Shown here in pieces: positions 21,088 through 21,202 of a stretch of DNA of 21,202 nt. Position 1 is the first letter of the stretch. Each line of letters opens with the position of its first letter. Both the position numbers and the translations under genes were made by a program. Source of the DNA: Methylotenera_A sp031369365 (GTDB lineage Bacteria > Pseudomonadota > Gammaproteobacteria > Burkholderiales > Methylophilaceae); assembly GCA_031369365.1 (NCBI GenBank), contig JANMOP010000099.1, positions 1-21,202 of the forward strand, in the 5' to 3' direction. Under the pieces are notes generated by a model. That model worked only from the letters and a program-made list of their open reading frames with translations. It ran no database searches and was not told where the DNA came from.

Positions 21088-21114
21088 AAAAAGCCAACGA
21101 GAAGCTGGCTTTTT
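21088..21114. terminator. terminator after the thiC-end duplicate
   Basis: AAAAAGCCA (21088-21096) pairs with TGGCTTTTT (21106-21114) around a 9-nt loop, followed by more T. It also lies just beyond the stop of the minus-strand gene at the right edge, so it can serve both directions. It resembles the terminator at 20707. Confidence 0.8.
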
Positions 21115-21119
21115 TATTA

Positions 21120-21202
21120 TCAAAGCAAGTTAATAAACTCTGTGTCTTTACGATATTGATCAAAAACTGGCCAGGCTGACAACTCATATTTAAAAGTCTT
21201 AT
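21120..21202 (-). CDS. C-terminal end of a gene entering from the right edge
   Basis: The minus strand is open from the edge to a TGA at 21120-21122 and reads KTFKYELSAWPVFDQYRKDTEFINLL before the stop. The aromatic W-x2-F...R-x3-EFxxLL ending resembles the final helix of TPR-containing proteins such as some adenylate-cyclase-like or regulatory proteins. The body lies outside the window, so the function is not assigned. Confidence 0.6.
   Translation of the reverse strand, partial: KTFKYELSAWPVFDQYRKDTEFINLL

Overview
The window looks like chromosomal DNA of a moderately AT-rich betaproteobacterium. A Methylophilaceae (Methylotenera-like) source is my best guess. It rests on the split B12-dependent ribonucleotide reductase, the pcm-tolC pair convergent with waaA, a TPP-riboswitch-controlled thiC and the many small palindromic intergenic repeats. 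No rRNA, tRNA, CRISPR array, transposase or phage gene is visible. The taxonomic call is inference; no search was run.

Left third (1-6080) is accessory in character. It holds a 49-aa acidic protein of unknown function with its own terminator, and a two-gene minus-strand unit (trypsin-like protease with TPR tail, then a small exported protein). Next come a DUF3617-type exported protein broken by a frameshift, a YeaQ/GlsB-type membrane protein, a lipoprotein, and a VapBC-type toxin-antitoxin pair with a clear palindromic operator. The segment ends with an AT-rich orphan membrane protein. Between these genes lie three copies of a diverged hairpin repeat, two long CCGTCATT palindromes, and a GC-rich, structured, apparently non-coding block at about 5097-5340.

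Middle (6080-10800) is core metabolism and envelope. nrdJa and nrdJb (catalytic and C-terminal parts of a class II ribonucleotide reductase) are separated by three REP-like units. Upstream of nrdJa is a promoter carrying two NrdR boxes 32 bp apart. waaA (Kdo transferase) is divergent from nrdJ.

Right half (10800-18050) is minus-strand. A TetR regulator, a membrane fusion lipoprotein and an RND pump are joined by two ATGA overlaps, which fixes two starts that differ from the longest reading frames. They are followed by a PCM-like methyltransferase and a TolC-family outer-membrane channel that could complete the efflux machine. The TetR promoter holds a 49-bp nested palindrome made of three 13-bp boxes at exact 14-bp spacing. 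A 46-aa two-helix membrane protein with its own terminator lies between tetR and thiC.

The right end (18500-21202) has thiC under a TPP riboswitch whose switching helices can be read from the sequence. The last 13 codons of thiC (stop included) are duplicated about 460 bp downstream. An orphan AbrB/MazE-type antitoxin, a palindromic repeat and a second terminator lie between the copies, which looks like a scar of insertion at the thiC 3' end. The window closes with the C-terminus of a minus-strand gene.

Four genes (protease, waaA, pcm, RND pump) each contain a short in-frame tandem duplication (15, 15, 27 and 18 bp), a recurring pattern worth attention. No wholly new multi-gene system is evident. 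The most interesting items are the thiC 3'-end duplication with its orphan antitoxin, the GC-rich structured block, the three-copy hairpin repeat and the regulatory architectures.
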